Assembly (NCBI RefSeq): GCF_011058215.1
Contig: NZ_JAALFG010000001.1
Location: forward strand, 563,001-627,000
Direction of reading: 5' to 3'
DNA length: 64,000 nucleotides
Source: Devosia aurantiaca
GTDB lineage: Bacteria > Pseudomonadota > Alphaproteobacteria > Rhizobiales > Devosiaceae
A program made the translations under genes and the position numbers. Numbering within the stretch: position 1 is the stretch's first letter; every line of letters begins with the position of its first letter. Of this stretch, positions 17,967 to 27,758 are shown one piece after another. Under the pieces are notes generated by a model. It saw only the letters and a program-made list of their open reading frames with translations. It was not told the DNA's origin and did no database searches.

Positions 17967-18638
17967 CTATCGTCTTTCGTCCTGTTCCGCGGACAAAAGC
18001 ACACCGGACGCCCCAGTGGGGTCGGTGTCTTCATCCATCGGTTGGGCAATGTATCGGGCCAGTCTTTTGGCCTTTTCCACTGCCGATTGGGCTGCGGCCC
18101 CGCTCGTTAGGGCAGCATGTATCACATTTTCAAGTCCAAGTGCCAAACCCATTTCAGCACTTTGGAGTAATTCGAAGTGCGGCACGTCGGGACCGGAAAG
18201 TCCCTGCTCGCGCCGCGCATAATTGAGGGCCTTGAGCGTCCCTCGCATCTTGTTGCGCCCGTCCTCGGCCGCATCGGTCGCAGTTAGGAGAGCAATGACT
18301 TCCATGCTCTCGAGCGCGCCCTTGACCTTGGTCGCGCCGGACACAAATTGCCCTGCCTTCTTCGCCATGCCCAGGGCCGATAGCAGCCGTTGCTCCAGCC
18401 GCAGCCGGGTCAGGTCGGCCAGATCGTCGGCCACCGTTACCGGAGCCTTGAGGCTTCGGGCAAAGGCCTTTTTCTTTACCGCCTCGGCCACCGCCGCATG
18501 GCTAAGCGTGATCCAAACACCACGCCCCTCCGCCCGGGCATCGACATCGGGGACCAGAATGTCCTCTGGCCCGACGGCGAAGCGAACAAGGTCCTCAACC
18601 GGCTTTTCCACCCGGGTGAGGGCACAAGTCCTGATCAT
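17967..18638 (-). CDS. ylxR: RNA-binding protein with YlxR (DUF448) and L7Ae-like domains
   Basis: About 223 residues. The N-terminal YlxR domain (residues about 1-80) begins MIRTCALTRVEKPVEDLVRFAVGP and has GRGVWITLSHAAVAEAVKKKAFARS. The second half (about 95-190: RLLSALGMAKKAGQFVSGATKVKGALES) is an L7Ae/L30e-type RNA-binding domain. The fusion is usual in alphaproteobacteria and lies in the nusA-infB operon; role in transcription/translation coupling or RNase P-like RNA binding is not settled. Two starts are possible: TTG 18656 and ATG 18638. I use the ATG because it puts the conserved RTC at the N-terminus. Confidence 0.88.
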   Translation of the reverse strand: MIRTCALTRVEKPVEDLVRFAVGPEDILVPDVDARAEGRGVWITLSHAAVAEAVKKKAFARSLKAPVTVADDLADLTRLRLEQRLLSALGMAKKAGQFVSGATKVKGALESMEVIALLTATDAAEDGRNKMRGTLKALNYARREQGLSGPDVPHFELLQSAEMGLALGLENVIHAALTSGAAAQSAVEKAKRLARYIAQPMDEDTDPTGASGVLLSAEQDERR

Positions 18639-18682
18639 GTCCGCGCGCCGGGCCAAAACCGGGTGCTCCCAAAGGAAGGCGG

Positions 18683-20284
18683 TCAGGAGACCGCCTCCTC
18701 CTCGGTCAATTCCTCGCCTTCATCGGCAGGAATGTCGTCGGCACTGATCCAGCCAGCCTTGACGCGGGCCTGCATGATCATGTCCTCGGCCTCCTCGCGC
18801 GAAACGGGGAAGTCCTTGAACGCGCCGTCGAAGCGCTTGGTCTCGCCATCCTTGCGTTCGGTCCAGCCGACGAGATCGTCGGCGGCGCAGCCGGCAAAGT
18901 CCTCGACCGTCTTGATGTCGTCCTTGCCCAGAGCCACCAGCATGGCAGCGTTCAAACCAGCGATCTCGTAGAGCTCGTCCTCGACGCCCAGCGCCGTGCG
19001 CTCTTCGTCGAACTTGCGGTCGATCTCTGCCAGGTATTCGGCAGCGCGGTTCTGGATTTCGCCGGCGGTTTCTTCGTCGAAGCCTTCGATCGATGCGATT
19101 TCGTTCGCTTCGATATAGGCCAGTTCCTCGACGGTGGAGAAACCTTCGGAAGCCAGTAGTTGGGCAACCATCTCGTCAACGTCAAGGGCCTGCATGAAGA
19201 GAGCCGAGCGTTCGGTGAACTCTTTCTGGCGGCGTTCCGATTCTTCCTGCTCGGTAAGGATATCGATATCCCAACCGATCAGCTGCGAAGCGAGACGCAC
19301 ATTCTGGCCACGGCGGCCGATGGCGAGCGACAGCTGCTCGTCCGGCACCACCACTTCGATACGCTCGGCCTGCTCGTCGAGCACGACCTTGGCGACATCG
19401 GCCGGCTGCAGGGCAGAAACCACGAGATCGGCAATGGTGTCGGTCCAAGGGATGATGTCGATCTTTTCGCCCTGCAGTTCGGCCACCACGGCCTGCACGC
19501 GCGAGCCGCGCATACCGACGCAAGCGCCGACGGGGTCGATCGAGCTGTCATTGGAGGTCACGGCGATCTTGGCGCGCGAACCCGGATCGCGGGCGATCGA
19601 GCGGATGGTGATCACGCCATCATAGATTTCCGGCACTTCCTGCATGAACAGTTTCGCCATGAACTGCGGATGGGTGCGGGAAAGGAAAATCTGCGGACCA
19701 CGCTGCTCGCGGCGCACGTCATAGATATAGGCACGCACGCGGTCGCCATAGCGGAAGAGCTCGCGCGGGATCAGCTCGTCGCGGCGGATAATGGCTTCGC
19801 CCCGGCCCAGATCGACGATCACATTGCCGTATTCGACGCGCTTGACGGTGCCGTTGACGATCTCGCCGACACGGCCGGTATATTCCTCGAACATGCGGTC
19901 ACGTTCGGCATCGCGCACCTTCTGAACGATCACCTGCTTGGCCGACTGCGCGGCGATACGGCCGAATTCCATCGGCGGAAGCGGCTCGGTCAAAAAGTCG
20001 CCGATTTTGGCCTGCGGCGACTTGCTCTTGGCATAGCTGAGCTCGACCTGGCGGCTCGGCTCTTCCACCGCATCGACGATCTCGAGCAGGCGCCACATGC
20101 GCGTTTCGCCCGAGCGCGGATTGATCTCGACCTTAATTTCGGTTTCGGCGCCATAGCGGCCCTTGGCCGCCTTTTCCATGGCGTCCTGCATCGCCTCGAT
20201 CACGACCATGCGGTCAATCGATTTCTCGCGCGCAACAGCGTCAGCGATCTGCAACAGCTCAAGGCGATTGGCTGAAACGGCCAT
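18683..20284 (-). CDS. nusA: Transcription termination/antitermination protein NusA
   Basis: NusA binds RNA polymerase and nascent RNA and controls pausing, termination and antitermination. The 533 residues give the full domain set: N-terminal RNAP-binding domain ([25 protein letters not shown]), S1 ([28 protein letters not shown]), two KH domains ([18 protein letters not shown] and [27 protein letters not shown]) and C-terminal acidic repeats ([26 protein letters not shown] and [23 protein letters not shown]). The frame is intact. It follows rimP directly (1-base spacing) and precedes ylxR, the standard operon order. Confidence 0.98.
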   Translation of the reverse strand: MAVSANRLELLQIADAVAREKSIDRMVVIEAMQDAMEKAAKGRYGAETEIKVEINPRSGETRMWRLLEIVDAVEEPSRQVELSYAKSKSPQAKIGDFLTEPLPPMEFGRIAAQSAKQVIVQKVRDAERDRMFEEYTGRVGEIVNGTVKRVEYGNVIVDLGRGEAIIRRDELIPRELFRYGDRVRAYIYDVRREQRGPQIFLSRTHPQFMAKLFMQEVPEIYDGVITIRSIARDPGSRAKIAVTSNDSSIDPVGACVGMRGSRVQAVVAELQGEKIDIIPWTDTIADLVVSALQPADVAKVVLDEQAERIEVVVPDEQLSLAIGRRGQNVRLASQLIGWDIDILTEQEESERRQKEFTERSALFMQALDVDEMVAQLLASEGFSTVEELAYIEANEIASIEGFDEETAGEIQNRAAEYLAEIDRKFDEERTALGVEDELYEIAGLNAAMLVALGKDDIKTVEDFAGCAADDLVGWTERKDGETKRFDGAFKDFPVSREEAEDMIMQARVKAGWISADDIPADEGEELTEEEAVS

Positions 20285-20965
20285 TTAGTTCTTCTCCTCG
20301 GAGACATTAATTTCGTCTGCCACCGTGTCCTCGACCGTCTCGGTCTCCGGGCCGTCGGCTTGGTCGTCATTGTCGGCGTCGGCATATTCGACCGTTTCGG
20401 TCTCGTCGTCGTCGATCGGGTGCAGCTCCTGGTCGGCGCGGGCCTGATCCATGAGCTTGTCGGTCATCACTAGCTTCGCTTCGGCGATGTTGACGAAGTT
20501 GAGCTTGTGGTTGGGGTCGGTTCCACCCGGAGCATCGGGCAGGATAATGGTGACGCCCTCCTCATCCACCGGGCCGATATGCCCACGAAAACGCTTGCGG
20601 CCATTGATCATGTCGTGCAGCTCGATCTTGGCCTCGTGACCGACAAAGCGCTCGTAGTCACGCTTGCGCACCAGCGGCCGGTCGATGCCGGGCGAGGAAA
20701 CTTCGAGATGGTATTCGCGATCGATCGGATCCTCGACGTCGAGCACCGGCGAAAGGTCCTTGGACAGGTTTTCGCAGTCGTTGATGGTGAAACGCCCGTT
20801 TTCGTCTTCGGCCATGATCTGCAGCGTAGTGCCGTTTTCCGGCGTCACCTTGATGCGGACCAGCGAATAGCCGAGGCCGATTGCCACCGGTTCGACGATC
20901 CGGGCGATGCGGGCCTCGAGCCCGCTTTCCTTGATGTAGCGCTTTTCAGCAAGATCGAACGCCAT
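20285..20965 (-). CDS. rimP: Ribosome maturation factor RimP
   Basis: RimP assists 30S maturation by binding S12 and pre-30S particles. 226 residues. The N-terminal alpha/beta domain runs to about 105 (GLEARIARIVEPVAIGLGYSLVRIKV, ISNDCENLSKDLSPVLDVEDPI-like segment, EVSSPGIDRPL). The C-terminal SH3-like domain follows (ERFVGHEAKIEL...FRGHIGPVDEEGVTI). A very acidic tail of about 50 residues (DDDETETVEYADADNDDQADGPETE) is longer than in E. coli and common in this group. ATG 20965 is chosen from the family N-terminus; no good Shine-Dalgarno sequence is visible. First gene of the operon. Confidence 0.95.
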   Translation of the reverse strand: MAFDLAEKRYIKESGLEARIARIVEPVAIGLGYSLVRIKVTPENGTTLQIMAEDENGRFTINDCENLSKDLSPVLDVEDPIDREYHLEVSSPGIDRPLVRKRDYERFVGHEAKIELHDMINGRKRFRGHIGPVDEEGVTIILPDAPGGTDPNHKLNFVNIAEAKLVMTDKLMDQARADQELHPIDDDETETVEYADADNDDQADGPETETVEDTVADEINVSEEKN

Positions 20966-21198
20966 AGGAGGTCCCAGATAAGCAAAAAGAGCGGGGCCGG
21001 TCAGGGCACCCACTCTCGATTGAGAGCATCGATGTTGCCTCCATATAGCGCCGGCCTCGGTAAAACGCAAGATCGTGCCGTCAAGGGTTCGTAAAGGGTC
21101 TCAACCGAAAACGGAAACCCAGCCGCGCCATATGGCGTCATATATCAAGGCCGCTGCATGCGTGCGGGGGTCTCAACCAGTCGAGATGCGAACCCGCC

Positions 21199-22455
21199 AT
21201 GTCTGCTGTGCTCGAAAAGCCAAGTCCTGTCTCACCTATCGCCGATGAGGCGCGGCTCGAGGCCGTCGCCCGCTACGATGTGCTCGACACGCCGCGCGAG
21301 CCGGCCTTTGACCGTGTCGCCTCGCTGATCCGGCTGATTTTTGGCGTCGAAACCTCCGTCGTGTCGCTGATCGACGGGCACCGGCAATGGTTCAAGGCAG
21401 CCGAGGGCAACAAGGTCGATGAACTGCCGATCAACGACACGTTTTGCCGCCATGCGCTGATTGCAAGTGCCCCGCTGATCGTGCCCGATGCCACCAAGGA
21501 CGACCGCTTTCGCAATAATCCGCTGGTCACCGGCGAGGTCGGCGTGCGCTTTTATGCCGGCGTCCCCATCACCACCAACGACGGCTTCAACATCGGCACG
21601 GTCTGCGCCATCGACAGCCGGCCGCGTGAATTTACCGAGCGCGAAGAGAAAATTCTTTACGAGCTTGCACAGATCGTCACCAACGAACTCGAGCTCAGGC
21701 GGCTCGCCACCACCGATGGCCTCACCGGCATCAGTACGCGCCGCGCCTTCAAGGAAGATGCTCAAAAGTTCGTGGCGCTGGCGCGTCGCCACCGCAGCCA
21801 GCTCAGCGTCATCGCCTTCGACATCGATCACTTCAAGAAGGTCAACGACACCTATGGCCACGCTGCCGGCGATGTCGTGCTCAAAGCCGTGGCCGAAACC
21901 ATTGGCGGCGTCCTGCGTCAAAGCGACGTTCTGGGCCGATTGGGCGGCGAAGAATTTGCCGTGATCCTGCCCGATGCCGACGCGGCCTCGGCCATGGCCG
22001 TTGCCGAAAAACTCCGCCACAGCCTTCTGGCGCTGCGCTTTCCCGGCAGCAAGCCGCCGATGACGATTTCTGCCAGCTTCGGGGTGGCGACGCTTGATCC
22101 GGGCGCCGACGACCTCGATGCACTTCTGGTCAAGGCCGATGAGGCGCTTTACGAAGCCAAAGGCGCCGGCCGCAATGTCTCGATGCTTTGGCGCGGCGCG
22201 ACCACGGCCACCACGCGGCAGATCGAGCGCCGGCGGGTGCTCAAGGCTGGGCGGCTGGTGTTCTACGACAAGAAGTCGGTGATCGACTGTACCGTCCGCG
22301 CCCTCTGGGATGGCGGCGCCGAAGTCCAGGTGTTCAACTCGGCCGATATTCCAGACGCGGTGACGCTGGAAATCCGCTCCTCGGGGTTCAAGTGGGATGC
22401 CACTGTCGTGACGCGGCGCCCGACCAGCCTGGAACTGAGCTTCAGCGCCGCTTGA
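21199..22455 (+). CDS. GAF-GGDEF-PilZ protein, probable diguanylate cyclase
   Basis: 418 residues in three parts. A GAF domain (about 15-165) matches the PREPAFDR...DTFCRHAL type. The GGDEF domain (about 170-332) has the active-site motif GGEEF at 249-253 and the inhibitory RxxD site (R240-Q-S-D243) at the standard distance, so it should make c-di-GMP with product inhibition. A C-terminal PilZ-like domain (about 342-416, RRRVLKAGRLVF...IDCTVRALWDGGAEVQV...IPDAVTLEI) follows the alphaproteobacterial pattern, but the usual N-L-S-x2-G is ALWDGG, with Trp in place of Ser. The protein has no membrane segment. Frame intact. Its end overlaps the end of trmB on the other strand by 14 bases. Confidence 0.9.
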   Translation: MSAVLEKPSPVSPIADEARLEAVARYDVLDTPREPAFDRVASLIRLIFGVETSVVSLIDGHRQWFKAAEGNKVDELPINDTFCRHALIASAPLIVPDATKDDRFRNNPLVTGEVGVRFYAGVPITTNDGFNIGTVCAIDSRPREFTEREEKILYELAQIVTNELELRRLATTDGLTGISTRRAFKEDAQKFVALARRHRSQLSVIAFDIDHFKKVNDTYGHAAGDVVLKAVAETIGGVLRQSDVLGRLGGEEFAVILPDADAASAMAVAEKLRHSLLALRFPGSKPPMTISASFGVATLDPGADDLDALLVKADEALYEAKGAGRNVSMLWRGATTATTRQIERRRVLKAGRLVFYDKKSVIDCTVRALWDGGAEVQVFNSADIPDAVTLEIRSSGFKWDATVVTRRPTSLELSFSAA

Positions 22456-23145
22456 AACCAAAATAGAAACTGACCATCCGGCCTTCACGCCGCGCCTTCT
22501 GCTCATAGCGTGTCGGCTGCCAGCCGGGATAAGGCGCGTGCCAGGCGCCAGGACGCTCGGCGTCGAACACGAAGTCGGGCGTCCGCACGATATGGGCAAG
22601 CGTCCAGTCGGCATAGTCCTCGATATCGGTGGCAAAAAGAACGTGCCGCCTGGGCGGATCACCCGTGCCAGTTCGGCAAGCGTTGTCGGCGAAACGAACC
22701 GCCGCTTGTGGTGGCGGGTTTTCGGCCAGGGATCGGGATAAAGCAGGTATACCGCATCGACCGAGGCGTCAGGCAAGGCCATCAACAGTTTCAGCGCATC
22801 GTCGGTGAAAAGCCGCACATTGGTAAGCTCGGCCGCCGCGATGGCCTGCACCATCTTGCCGATGCCGCCGGTAAACACCTCACAGCCGATAAAGCCGGTT
22901 TGCCTCTCCTCGCTCGCCTTGCGCGCCAGATGCTCGCCGCCGCCATAGCCGATCTCGATGACGATCCGCTCCGCTTGCGGAAACAGCGACCGCGGATCGA
23001 GCTCTCCGTCGAGCTCAATCTCGACTTCCGGCAGCACATCTTCCACCAGCGCCTTTTGCCCGCCATGCAAGGTCTTGCCGGAACGCCGGCCAAAAAATGC
23101 GCGCGGTTCACCCGAACGGGTTTTTGGGAGTTGGTGGTCGGTCAA
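22442..23145 (-). CDS. trmB: tRNA (guanine-N7-)-methyltransferase TrmB; one frame break
   Basis: TrmB makes m7G46 in tRNA with SAM. About 234 residues after repair. Visible are FFGRRSGKTL near the start, the SAM-binding VIEIGYGGGEHLA (motif I, usually EIGFGxGE), the segment VYLLYPDPWPKTRHHKRR with the catalytic-region PDPWPK, and the C-terminal WQPTRYEQKARREGR ending in YFGFKRR. The frame is lost near 22640 in a T run; one more T gives GGTFFFATDIEDYADWTL. The start is a TTG at 23145 (no ATG nearby). The previous gene in the same orientation ends 10 bases upstream. Confidence 0.93.
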
Positions 23146-23155
23146 GCGGAAGGCC

Positions 23156-23487
23156 CTAGCGGATTTCGATAATACGATCTTTGGCGTCGATGGCCGATAC
23201 AATCTCGGCCATGGCAAGGTCCAGCCTTTCCAGCAATTGCGCATGGCAAAGGTTGGGCAGCTTGAGCCAGACAAAGGTCTGCTCAAGTCGGCCGCGCCTC
23301 GCGAGATCGCAAAGTCGGCATCCTTGCTGATCACGCTGGCGCCTATTGCATTGGCTAGATCTGCAATCTCCCGATCGTCTGCCTGAGGGTCGAGATGGTC
23401 GTAGACATGGTCAGCTACGTGACCATGTTCCCGAAGTCTTCGCGCCAGCTTTCCTGAAAGCTGCGCATCGATCAGGAAACAGCTCAC
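23156..23487 (-). CDS. DUF5615 PIN-like toxin of a toxin-antitoxin pair; one frame break
   Basis: About 110 residues after repair. The PIN-like (Mut7-C type) fold shows FLIDAQLSGKLARRLREHGHVADHV with its first acidic residue, DDREIADLANAIGASVISKDADFA with the central acids, and VWLKLPNLCHAQLLERL at the end. Such proteins are predicted Mg-dependent RNases. The ATG overlaps the stop of the upstream DUF433 gene (ATGA, 23484-23487), typical of an antitoxin-first pair. The break near 23290 is repaired by one G (ADLEQTFVWLK). Whether it is truly active cannot be judged, but the repaired frame keeps all acidic positions. Confidence 0.85.
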
Positions 23488-23726
23488 TCAGCCGCCTGTA
23501 TGCGCGTATTTTCCGCCTGGTAGGCTCCATAGATAAGGGCGGCGCGAATATCGTCGTGCGTGAGCCAGGGCAGCGAGTCGACGATCTCCTCTGCGGTATC
23601 GCCTGCGGCCAATGCCTCAAGGATATGAGAAACCCCGACCCGCGTACCATCAATGCTTGGTTTGCCACCCAGAACACCGGGTGTTGCAACGATGCGCTTC
23701 AACAGAAGTAGGCTCTCTTCCGTCAT
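23484..23726 (-). CDS. DUF433 antitoxin
   Basis: An 80-residue DUF433 protein: RIVATPGVLGGKPSIDGTRVGVSHILEALAAGDTAEEIVDSLPWLTHDDIRAALIYGA. The family has a winged-helix-like fold and is found as the antitoxin partner of DUF5615 toxins, usually also repressing its own operon. It is first in the two-gene operon and overlaps the toxin by 4 bases. It lies between metK and trmB, both also on the minus strand. Confidence 0.9.
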   Translation of the reverse strand: MTEESLLLLKRIVATPGVLGGKPSIDGTRVGVSHILEALAAGDTAEEIVDSLPWLTHDDIRAALIYGAYQAENTRIQAAE

Positions 23727-23792
23727 GACAGCCTCCGGCGATCCAATAGCGCCAGAGTCTATACTTGCACCCGGTCTGACGCAAATCGGCCC

Positions 23793-25047
23793 TTAAGCCA
23801 CCGCCGCCTTGAGTGCCTTTACGAGATCCGTCTTCTCCCAGGAAAAGCTGCCGTCGCGGCCGGCTTTGCGGCCGAAATGGCCATAGGCCGAGGTCTTGGC
23901 GTAGATGGGCTTGTTGAGGTCAAGATGCGTGCGGATGCCGCGGGGGTGAGGTCCATGACTTCGGCCAGCGCGGTTTCGAGCTTGGCTTCGTCGACCGAGC
24001 CGGTGCCGTGGAGGTCGACATAGATCGAGAGCGGCTTGGCAACGCCAATGGCATAGCTGAGCTGGATCGTGGCGCGATCGGCAAGGCCTGCCGCCACGAC
24101 ATTCTTGGCAAGGTAACGCGCCGCATAGGCCGCCGAGCGGTCAACCTTGGTCGGGTCCTTGCCCGAAAACGCGCCGCCGCCATGCGGGGCTGCGCCACCA
24201 TAAGTGTCGACGATGATCTTGCGGCCGGTGAGGCCAGCATCGCCATCAGGACCGCCGACCACGAACTTCCCCGTCGGGTTCACATGCCAAACGGTATCGT
24301 CGGAAATCCAGCCTTCCGGCAGCGCCTGGCGGATATAGGGCTCGACGATGTTGCGCACGTCGGCCGAGCTCAGCTTGTCGTCCATGTGCTGGGTGGAGAG
24401 GACGATCTGCGTCACGCCGACGGGCTTGCCGTCCTGGTAGCGGACGGTGACCTGCGATTTGGCATCCGGGCCCAGCACGGCAGCCGGACCTTCGCCCGAC
24501 TTGCGGGCAGTGGTCAGCGTTTCGAGGATCTTGTGCGCATAATAGATCGGCGCCGGCAGCAATTCGGGGTTTCCCGGCTGGCATAGCCGAACATGATGCC
24601 CTGGTCGCCGGCGCCGACATCCTTGTTGCCTCCTTCATCGACACCCTGCGCGATATCGGCCGATTGGCCATGCAGCAGCACGTCGATCTTGCAGGTCTTC
24701 CAGTGAAAGCCGGACTGCTCGTAGCCGATGTCGCGGATCGCCTTGCGCGCCGCCGACTTGAACTTGGCCGGATTGACCACCGGCGCACCGGCGGCATCGG
24801 TCAGGATCGCGCCATCCTTGCCCTTCTTGAGCAGCGATTGCGGTACGCGCACTTCACCGGCGATCACGACGCGGTTGGTGGTCGCCAGCGTTTCGCAGGC
24901 GATGCGCACACTGGCCGGATCCATGCCGACCTTTTTGGCTTCCTTGAACACGAGATCGACGATTTCGTCGGAAATGCGGTCGCAAACCTTGTCGGGATGG
25001 CCTTCGGAGACGGATTCCGAGGTGAACTGGTAATCGAGACGGGCCAC
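23793..25047 (-). CDS. metK: S-adenosylmethionine synthase MetK; two frame breaks
   Basis: MetK makes SAM from methionine and ATP. About 418 residues after repair, with the longer inserts usual in alphaproteobacteria. Motifs: [19 protein letters not shown] (catalytic His and Asp near the N-terminus), [12 protein letters not shown] (ATP site), [19 protein letters not shown] (phosphate loop) and the end AYGHFGR. Frame breaks lie near 24575 (before [14 protein letters not shown]) and near 23940 (C5 run where C6 gives [14 protein letters not shown]). The start is GTG 25047 behind GAGG at 25055-25058. An 8-4-8 palindrome lies upstream at 25157. As the organism's likely only metK, it must be intact in reality. 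Confidence 0.95.
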
Positions 25048-25156
25048 GTTAAACCTCTTTGCAAAGTGGCGAGGGCGCACGGGCAGTGCGCGTGTGGAGA
25101 CGTCCCCACACTTTCAGCTTCGCTTCTCGCAGGTCCCCGACCTGAAATCAATATCC

Positions 25157-25176
25157 ATATAAAGAAAGCTTTATAT
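25157..25176. promoter_or_regulatory. 20-bp inverted repeat between metK and the exonuclease gene (candidate operator)
   Basis: The arms ATATAAAG and CTTTATAT are exact complements around the 4-base centre AAAG. The site lies 110 bases upstream of metK and 92 bases upstream of the divergent exonuclease gene, in an otherwise empty 220-base spacer. SAH-responsive ArsR-type repressors (SahR) control metK in some Proteobacteria from AT-rich sites of similar size; linking this site to such a protein is inference. Confidence 0.55.
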
Positions 25177-25267
25177 CGTTGCGCTGTTCGACGTGCTGGT
25201 CGCTGTGCCTTTTCTTGGCCACGGCTCTGTGCCAAGGAAGCTGGTATCGGAACGCGGGATTTTCTTT

Positions 25268-25882
<615 letters not shown>

Positions 25883-26533
25883 ATGAGCATCAGCACCGCC
25901 GCCTCGCTGCCGCCGATCCGACGCCTCAAGCGGCGCAACTCGATTGTGCGCGTCTTGCGGTTGGCGGTGCCGATCTTGGGTGCGTTGGTGCTGTTCGCGC
26001 TGCTGCTGCAGATCGTGTTGTCGAGCTTGGAAGGCCGTTTCAGCATCGGCCAGATCACCGTTTCGCCCGATGCGGTGACGGTCGCCGCGCCCGACTATGT
26101 CGGCGTCATGCAGGACGGGTCCTCCTACCATGTTTCCGCCAGCAGCGCCCGCGCCACCACCGAGCGACCCGACCTTATCGGTCTAGCCGAAGCCAAACTG
26201 GTGCTCGACCGCATCGATGGCGTTCAGCTCAGCGCTGACGCGGCCATGGCCCAGCTCGACACCACCAACCAGAAGACCATGGTGCCCGGCGTCGCCGACA
26301 TCGCGGACTCGAGCGGAACCACAGGCACCTTGCGCGATTCCGTCTTCGACTGGCAGGCGCAGCTTCTGACTACCAATGGCGAGGTTGTGATCGATTATGC
26401 CGATGGCACCACGGTGCGGGCGGGCGGTCTCGTCTATGATGCGCAAAGCATGATCTGGACCTTCAACCGGTCCGTCGTCACCCTGCCTTCCACCCCCGGA
26501 GAGAACGAGCTCTCCGACGGAGACCAAAACTGA
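25883..26533 (+). CDS. lptC: LPS export bitopic protein LptC
   Basis: A 216-residue inner-membrane protein: Arg/Lys-rich cytoplasmic start, one membrane helix (about 25-47, LRLAVPILGALVLFALLLQIVL), then a periplasmic beta-jellyroll region (about 55-200). LptC passes LPS from the LptB2FG transporter to LptA. Sequence conservation in the family is low; position right in front of lptA and lptB is the best support. The stop overlaps the lptA start region by 1 base. Confidence 0.9.
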   Translation: MSISTAASLPPIRRLKRRNSIVRVLRLAVPILGALVLFALLLQIVLSSLEGRFSIGQITVSPDAVTVAAPDYVGVMQDGSSYHVSASSARATTERPDLIGLAEAKLVLDRIDGVQLSADAAMAQLDTTNQKTMVPGVADIADSSGTTGTLRDSVFDWQAQLLTTNGEVVIDYADGTTVRAGGLVYDAQSMIWTFNRSVVTLPSTPGENELSDGDQN

Positions 26534-26991
26534 TGACCCGACCTTTGCGTCTCCTTGCCCTTCTGGCCTTGCTGATGCCGCTGCCGGCCCTGGCGCAAAG
26601 CAAGGTCGAAATCACCTCCGACACCTTTGTCATGAACGAAGCGGTGCGCGAGGCGGTGTTCACCGGCAACGTCATCGTCAAGCATCCGACCGTCAATGTC
26701 TGGGCGCCCAAGGTTGTGGCCACTTATGGCGAGGGCGGCACCAGCGATATCCAGACTTTTGAGGCGTCTGGCGGCAATGTGCGCCTGCAGACGTCTGATC
26801 AGGATGCCACCGGCGATCGCGCCGTCTTCACCCCGGCTGATCAAATGCTGCGCCTCACTGGGAATGTGAAGGTCACCAACGCTTCGGGCACGATCGATGC
26901 TACCGAACTTGAGGTGAATCTCGAGACCAACGTTTCGACATTCACCAGCTCCGGCGGCGGTCGCGTTACCGGTATCTTCTCGTCGCAATGA
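26533..26991 (+). CDS. lptA: LPS export periplasmic bridge protein LptA
   Basis: A 152-residue protein with a signal peptide (LLALLALLMPLPALA-QSK) and one OstA/LptA domain: VEITSDTFVMNEAVREAVFTGNVIVKH, then LTGNVKVTNASGTIDATELEVNLETN, the repeated beta-strand pattern of the family. LptA forms the periplasmic bridge that carries LPS to LptDE. It overlaps lptB by 4 bases. Confidence 0.93.
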   Translation: MTRPLRLLALLALLMPLPALAQSKVEITSDTFVMNEAVREAVFTGNVIVKHPTVNVWAPKVVATYGEGGTSDIQTFEASGGNVRLQTSDQDATGDRAVFTPADQMLRLTGNVKVTNASGTIDATELEVNLETNVSTFTSSGGGRVTGIFSSQ

Positions 26992-27746
26992 GCTCTGAAC
27001 CGGCTCGCCCGCGCATCGACCAGAAGGGCTGGCTCGTCGCCCATAGCTTGGCCCGCAGCTTCGGCAAGCGGACCGTGGTGCGCGACGTTTCACTCGCCGT
27101 GCGCCGCGGCGAGGCGGTGGGCTTGCTCGGCCCCAATGGCGCCGGCAAGACCACGGTCTTCACTATGATCATGGGCCTCGTCAAACCCGACGCGGGCAAG
27201 ATCATGCTCGATGGCCAGGACATCACCCGCCTGCCGCTGTTCCAGCGCGGGCAATTGGGCATCGGCTACCTGCCACAGGAGCCTTCCATCTTTCGTGGCC
27301 TGACCGTCACCGGCAATATCATGGCTGTGCTTGAAAACACCGTCAGCAACCGCGCCGAACGCAAGCTGCGGCTTGAAGCGCTGCTCAACGAATTTTCCAT
27401 TGCTCACCTCGCCAAGTCCAATGCCCTAGCCCTCTCCGGTGGCGAGCGCCGCCGCGTCGAGATCGCCCGAGCGCTCGCAGCCGACCCCAGCTTCATGCTG
27501 CTCGACGAACCGTTTGCCGGCGTCGACCCGATCGCGGTTGCCGAAGTGAAGGGCCTTGTCCGCCAGCTCACGCAGCGCGGCATCGGCGTCTTGATCACCG
27601 ATCACGCGGTGCGGGAAACCCTCGGCCTCGTCGATCGCGCCTATCTGATCCATGGCGGCAAGGTGATGATTCAAGGCAAGCCCGAGACCATCAGCGCCGA
27701 TCCCGAAGCGCGCCGCGTCTATCTCGGCGAAAGCTTTTCGATCTAG
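26988..27746 (+). CDS. lptB: LPS export ABC transporter ATP-binding protein LptB
   Basis: A 252-residue ATPase of the LptB2FGC transporter. Walker A GPNGAGKT, Q-loop GYLPQEPSIFRGLTV, signature LSGGERRRVEIARAL, Walker B FMLLDEPFAGVDP and the switch His in LITDHAVRETL are all present. The last gene of the lpt set; rpoN follows after a 106-base gap holding a sigma-54 promoter. This lptCAB-rpoN order is shared by many Proteobacteria. Confidence 0.97.
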   Translation: MSSEPARPRIDQKGWLVAHSLARSFGKRTVVRDVSLAVRRGEAVGLLGPNGAGKTTVFTMIMGLVKPDAGKIMLDGQDITRLPLFQRGQLGIGYLPQEPSIFRGLTVTGNIMAVLENTVSNRAERKLRLEALLNEFSIAHLAKSNALALSGGERRRVEIARALAADPSFMLLDEPFAGVDPIAVAEVKGLVRQLTQRGIGVLITDHAVRETLGLVDRAYLIHGGKVMIQGKPETISADPEARRVYLGESFSI

Positions 27747-27758
27747 CACCACATCTTC

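Noticed and set aside
21232..23487. A 751-codon minus-strand frame spanning toxin, trmB and the antisense of the GGDEF gene
   Set aside because: It is a chance fusion caused by base losses. The first part is the toxin, the middle is trmB, and the last 370 codons are the reverse of the diguanylate cyclase gene with no family signal.
25048..25267. A SAM riboswitch (SAM-II or SAM/SAH type) upstream of metK
   Set aside because: I looked for the pseudoknot pattern of SAM-II and for SAM/SAH-type cores next to the GTG start and could not lay them out convincingly. The palindrome at 25157 is a better candidate. A covariance-model search would settle this.
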